A stretch of DNA of 64,000 nucleotides from Ferrithrix thermotolerans DSM 19514. GTDB lineage: Bacteria > Actinomycetota > Acidimicrobiia > Acidimicrobiales > CAIXPF01. The stretch lies in contig CAMDQT010000015.1 of NCBI GenBank assembly GCA_945906305.1, positions 1-64,000 on the forward strand, in the 5' to 3' direction. The position numbers and the translations under genes were made by a program. The notes under the pieces were generated by a model. That model was not told where the DNA came from and ran no database searches. It saw nothing but the letters and a program-made list of their open reading frames with translations. This document shows positions 61,404-64,000 of the stretch, piece after piece; the stretch's first letter is position 1, and each line of letters opens with the position of its first letter.

Positions 61404-62381
61404 ATGACTGCATCGTCTCCTAGCCCCACCCCGCTGAAGCTGTCCGTTCCCGGCAACGAGGTCATGGCCGCTTTGCTTGGCCCGCGCGACGAGTTGCTCC
61501 GCATCGTCGAGCAAGCGTTCCCGGCGACAGACATCCACGTTCGGGGCAACGAGATATCCATCGCCGGTACCGACGCCGAAGAGGTGGTGCGGGTTTTCGA
61601 GGAGTTGGTGACCATCGCGCGGCTCGGTCACGTGCTCGAGCCGGGCAGCGTGGCGCGCACCATCGACATGGTCCGGGCCCATGAACGACCTTCCGAGGTG
61701 CTCACCGCGGAGGTGCTGCGGGCGGCGCGGGGGCGTTCCGTGCGACCGAAGTCGGCCGGGCAGAAGCGCTATGTCGAGGCAATCGCCTCCAACATCATCA
61801 CCTTTGGGGTTGGGCCGGCGGGCACCGGCAAAAGCTGGCTCGCGGTGGCGCTCGCGGTCCAGGCGCTGCAAAACAAGGAAGTCGAGCGAATCATCCTGAC
61901 CCGACCCGCGGTGGAGGCGGGGGAGAAGCTGGGGTTCCTTCCCGGCGACCTCAGCGCCAAGATCGATCCGTACCTCCGGCCGCTCTATGACGCGCTGTAC
62001 GACATGGTCGAGGCGGAGGGGGCCCAAAAACTTTTGGCCCGCGGCCTGGTCGAGGTGGCACCGCTGGCGTTCATGCGGGGCCGCACCCTCAATCGCAGTT
62101 TCATCATCCTCGATGAGGCCCAGAACACCACCCCCGAGCAGATGAAGATGTTTCTCACTCGGATCGGGTTCGGATCCAAGGCGGTCATCACTGGGGACAC
62201 CACCCAGGTCGATGTGCCTGGTGGCCGTAGCGGTCTCGATGGTCTCGAGCCGATGCTCGGTGACATCGACGGCCTAGCCTTCGTCCACTTGAGCAGCCGT
62301 GACGTGGTGCGCCACCGCATCGTGGCGGACATCGTCAACGCCTACGAGCGGGCCGGCGGCCAGCCACGTAGTGCACGATGA
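61404..62381 (+). CDS. phoH: PhoH-like ATPase
   Basis: Protein of 325 aa. An N-terminal KH-like part (about 10-95) is followed by the PhoH ATPase domain, with Walker A GPAGTGKS (137-144) and FIILDEAQNTTPEQMKMFLTRIG (Walker B). PhoH is linked to RNA metabolism together with YbeY. ATG 61404 is preferred over TTG 61383. It overlaps ybeY by ATGA. Confidence 0.93.
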   Translation: MTASSPSPTPLKLSVPGNEVMAALLGPRDELLRIVEQAFPATDIHVRGNEISIAGTDAEEVVRVFEELVTIARLGHVLEPGSVARTIDMVRAHERPSEVLTAEVLRAARGRSVRPKSAGQKRYVEAIASNIITFGVGPAGTGKSWLAVALAVQALQNKEVERIILTRPAVEAGEKLGFLPGDLSAKIDPYLRPLYDALYDMVEAEGAQKLLARGLVEVAPLAFMRGRTLNRSFIILDEAQNTTPEQMKMFLTRIGFGSKAVITGDTTQVDVPGGRSGLDGLEPMLGDIDGLAFVHLSSRDVVRHRIVADIVNAYERAGGQPRSAR

Positions 62382-62881
62382 TGCGCCGCCGCGCCGTTCG
62401 CGACGCGCCGACCCTGGCCGCGGTCGACATTGAGGTGGGCAACGAGCAGAACGACGTCGCGGTGGATGCCGCGGGGTTGGCCTCCTTGGCCGGTTCAGTC
62501 CTGTCCGCTGAAGGGGTGCACGGCCCGGCAGAACTCACATTGAGCTTTGTCGACGAGGCCGCGATGGCCGCATTGAACGGCGCCCACATGGGCGAAACAG
62601 GCCCGACTGACGTGTTGGCCTTCCCCTTGGACGATCCGGACGAGGTGCGCCCGGTCGGCATGGCGGCGCTGCTGGGTGACATCGTGGTCTGTCCGGCGGT
62701 GGCGCGCCGCTACGCCGCCGAACATGGCCGATCCACGGAGCACGAGTTGGCCCTGCTGGTGGTTCACGGGGTGCTGCACGTCCTTGGCCACGATCACGCA
62801 GAGCCAGATGAGGCCGCCCTGATGGCGGAGCATGAACTTCGGCATCTGCGTGCCTTCCTCGACCCCGCGTTCAACCGATGA
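62378..62881 (+). CDS. ybeY: Endoribonuclease YbeY, rRNA maturation
   Basis: Zinc endoribonuclease of 167 aa for 16S rRNA 3'-end processing and quality control. The metal motif HGVLHVLGHDH carries His130, His134 and His140. ATG overlaps the phoH stop. phoH-ybeY-corC is a conserved order in bacteria. Confidence 0.95.
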   Translation: MMRRRAVRDAPTLAAVDIEVGNEQNDVAVDAAGLASLAGSVLSAEGVHGPAELTLSFVDEAAMAALNGAHMGETGPTDVLAFPLDDPDEVRPVGMAALLGDIVVCPAVARRYAAEHGRSTEHELALLVVHGVLHVLGHDHAEPDEAALMAEHELRHLRAFLDPAFNR

Positions 62882-62891
62882 GCCCGCGGTC

Positions 62892-64000
62892 ATGACCGTG
62901 CTGAGCTCTGCCGATATCGCCGCTCTGGCCGTCGTGGCGTTGGCCATCGCGGCGAGCGCGGTCCTGGCCATTACCGACACCGTGCTCACCCAAGTCACCC
63001 GAGCCCGAATGGAGGCCATGGCCGAGGAGCAGCCCACCGACACCGCAGTGCGTTCGGTGCGCCGGCTGCTGGAGGAACGCGACGAATCGCTGCACCCCGT
63101 GCTGTTGCTGGAGTTGGCCTGCGACGTCGTCGCGGCGTCACTGGTGACCCTGGTCAGCTACCGGGTGGCGGGCAACGGATGGGCGGTGCTGGTGGTACTG
63201 CTGATCTTCGTGCCCGTCATGTTCCTCCTGGCGGCTTCGCTGCCGCGGGCGTGGGCGCTGCACAACCTCAACCGGGCCGTACGCGTGGCGGGACCAACTG
63301 GGGTGTTCGTGCGTCGGTTGTGGCCGGTTCACCTCGTGGCCAGGGGGGCGCTGGGCCTGGCGCACCGGCTGTTTCCGCGCGGCGCGCACCTCCCGCTCGC
63401 CGAACTCGGGGACCAGTCCTTCGTGGCTTTGGCCGGTTCACCCAGCGAGTCGGACCGGATTGATCTCGACAGCCAGAATCTGCTGGCGTCGGTGATCGGC
63501 TTCGGCACAACCGTGGTGCGAGAGATCATGGTGCCCCGGCCGGACATGGTGGCACTCGACGGGTCGGCCAGCCTCGATGAAGCGCTGGCCAAGGTCCGTG
63601 CGGAGGGCTATAGCCGCTATCCGGTTACCGGTGAGTCCATCGATGACATCATCGGAGTGCTGTATGCGAAGGACCTCGCCGAAGCCGCCTTGTCGGGTCG
63701 CGTCGAGCAAAGCGTGGCGGGACTGGTCCGCACGGCTCGTTTCGTGCCCGAATTGAAGCAGGTCTCCACGTTGTTGCGTGAGCTGCAACAGGAGAAGCTG
63801 CACCTCGCTGTGGTGATCGACGAGTACGGCGGGACCGCCGGGTTGGTGACGATGGAAGACATCATCGAGGAACTCGTCGGTGACATCGAGGACGAGTTCG
63901 ACGAGGGCCGTCCGGCGATCGAGCATCTAGCGGACGGGGCAACGCGCATCGAGGCTCGGCTGTCTCTTGACGAGGTCAATGACGAACTCGATCTCGATTT
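62892..64000 (+). CDS. CorC/HlyC-family transporter (CNNM and CBS domains), cut by right edge
   Basis: 369 codons to the window end. A DUF21/CNNM membrane part (about 1-140, with three hydrophobic segments) is followed by a CBS pair (about 210-330, REIMVPRPDMVAL and YSRYPVTGESIDDIIGVLY). The CorC_HlyC part has begun (TRIEARLSLDEVNDELDL). The VVIDEYGGTAGLVTMEDIIEELVGDI motif is typical and is split here for length: VVIDEYGGTAG then LVTMEDIIEELVG. Likely a magnesium or cobalt exporter. Start ATG 62892 lies 10 bp after ybeY. Confidence 0.9.
   Translation, partial: MTVLSSADIAALAVVALAIAASAVLAITDTVLTQVTRARMEAMAEEQPTDTAVRSVRRLLEERDESLHPVLLLELACDVVAASLVTLVSYRVAGNGWAVLVVLLIFVPVMFLLAASLPRAWALHNLNRAVRVAGPTGVFVRRLWPVHLVARGALGLAHRLFPRGAHLPLAELGDQSFVALAGSPSESDRIDLDSQNLLASVIGFGTTVVREIMVPRPDMVALDGSASLDEALAKVRAEGYSRYPVTGESIDDIIGVLYAKDLAEAALSGRVEQSVAGLVRTARFVPELKQVSTLLRELQQEKLHLAVVIDEYGGTAGLVTMEDIIEELVGDIEDEFDEGRPAIEHLADGATRIEARLSLDEVNDELDLD

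Overview
The window is high-GC DNA from an actinobacterium. The gene content (BldD-like regulator, class II DAHP synthase, MreBCD/PBP2/RodA block, CbxX and MoxR AAA proteins, FadD-type ligase, many leaderless-looking starts) fits Actinomycetota. The gene order and the mix of rod-shape genes with a BldD homologue suggest class Acidimicrobiia. The phylum is a strong inference; the class is a guess.

Layout. 1-3060 is loosely packed: the edge of a lipoprotein gene, a secreted V8/trypsin-like protease, a second lipoprotein, and two related non-coding repeat blocks. 3060-19750 is dense core genome: tRNA-Pro diverges from tig-clpP-clpX-folC (folding and proteolysis, folate), then ndk, mreB-mreC-mreD-mrdA-rodA (lateral-wall elongation), a B12-type radical SAM protein with its DUF2344 partner, RNase E/G, and rplU-rpmA ending in a strong terminator. 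19814-23470 holds dgt (minus strand), then obgE-proB.

23474-28925 is a divergent membrane-stress-like locus: pspA, a coiled-coil membrane protein and a CbxX-type AAA ATPase on the minus strand, against moxR and a CoxE-like VWA protein on the plus strand. 29011-41010 mixes housekeeping (phosphoglycerate mutase family, DAHP synthase, a group 2 sigma factor, nadD, rsfS) with lipid and acyl metabolism (nitronate monooxygenase, two enoyl-CoA hydratases, a phosphatidylcholine synthase-type enzyme) and tRNA-Ala. 41121-54839 carries leuS, an acyl-AMP ligase, a thioredoxin/TPR chaperone, comEA-comEC-holA, rpsT, lepA and hrcA-dnaJ, followed by rsmE and a BldD-like c-di-GMP-responsive regulator candidate.

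56260-60500 is a small accessory patch between the regulator and phoH. It holds gene fragments, an unusual Rieske protein, an insertion-sequence transposase broken by a stop codon and frameshifts, and a SAF-domain gene that appears cut by it. From 60494 the core genome resumes with a small HTH protein, an unknown two-module protein, then phoH-ybeY and a CorC-like transporter that runs off the right edge.

The most general signal is regulatory: at least sixteen genes have a TAnnnT hexamer ending 6-9 nt before the start codon, which would put the transcription start on the start codon itself. No prophage, CRISPR array or defence island was seen.
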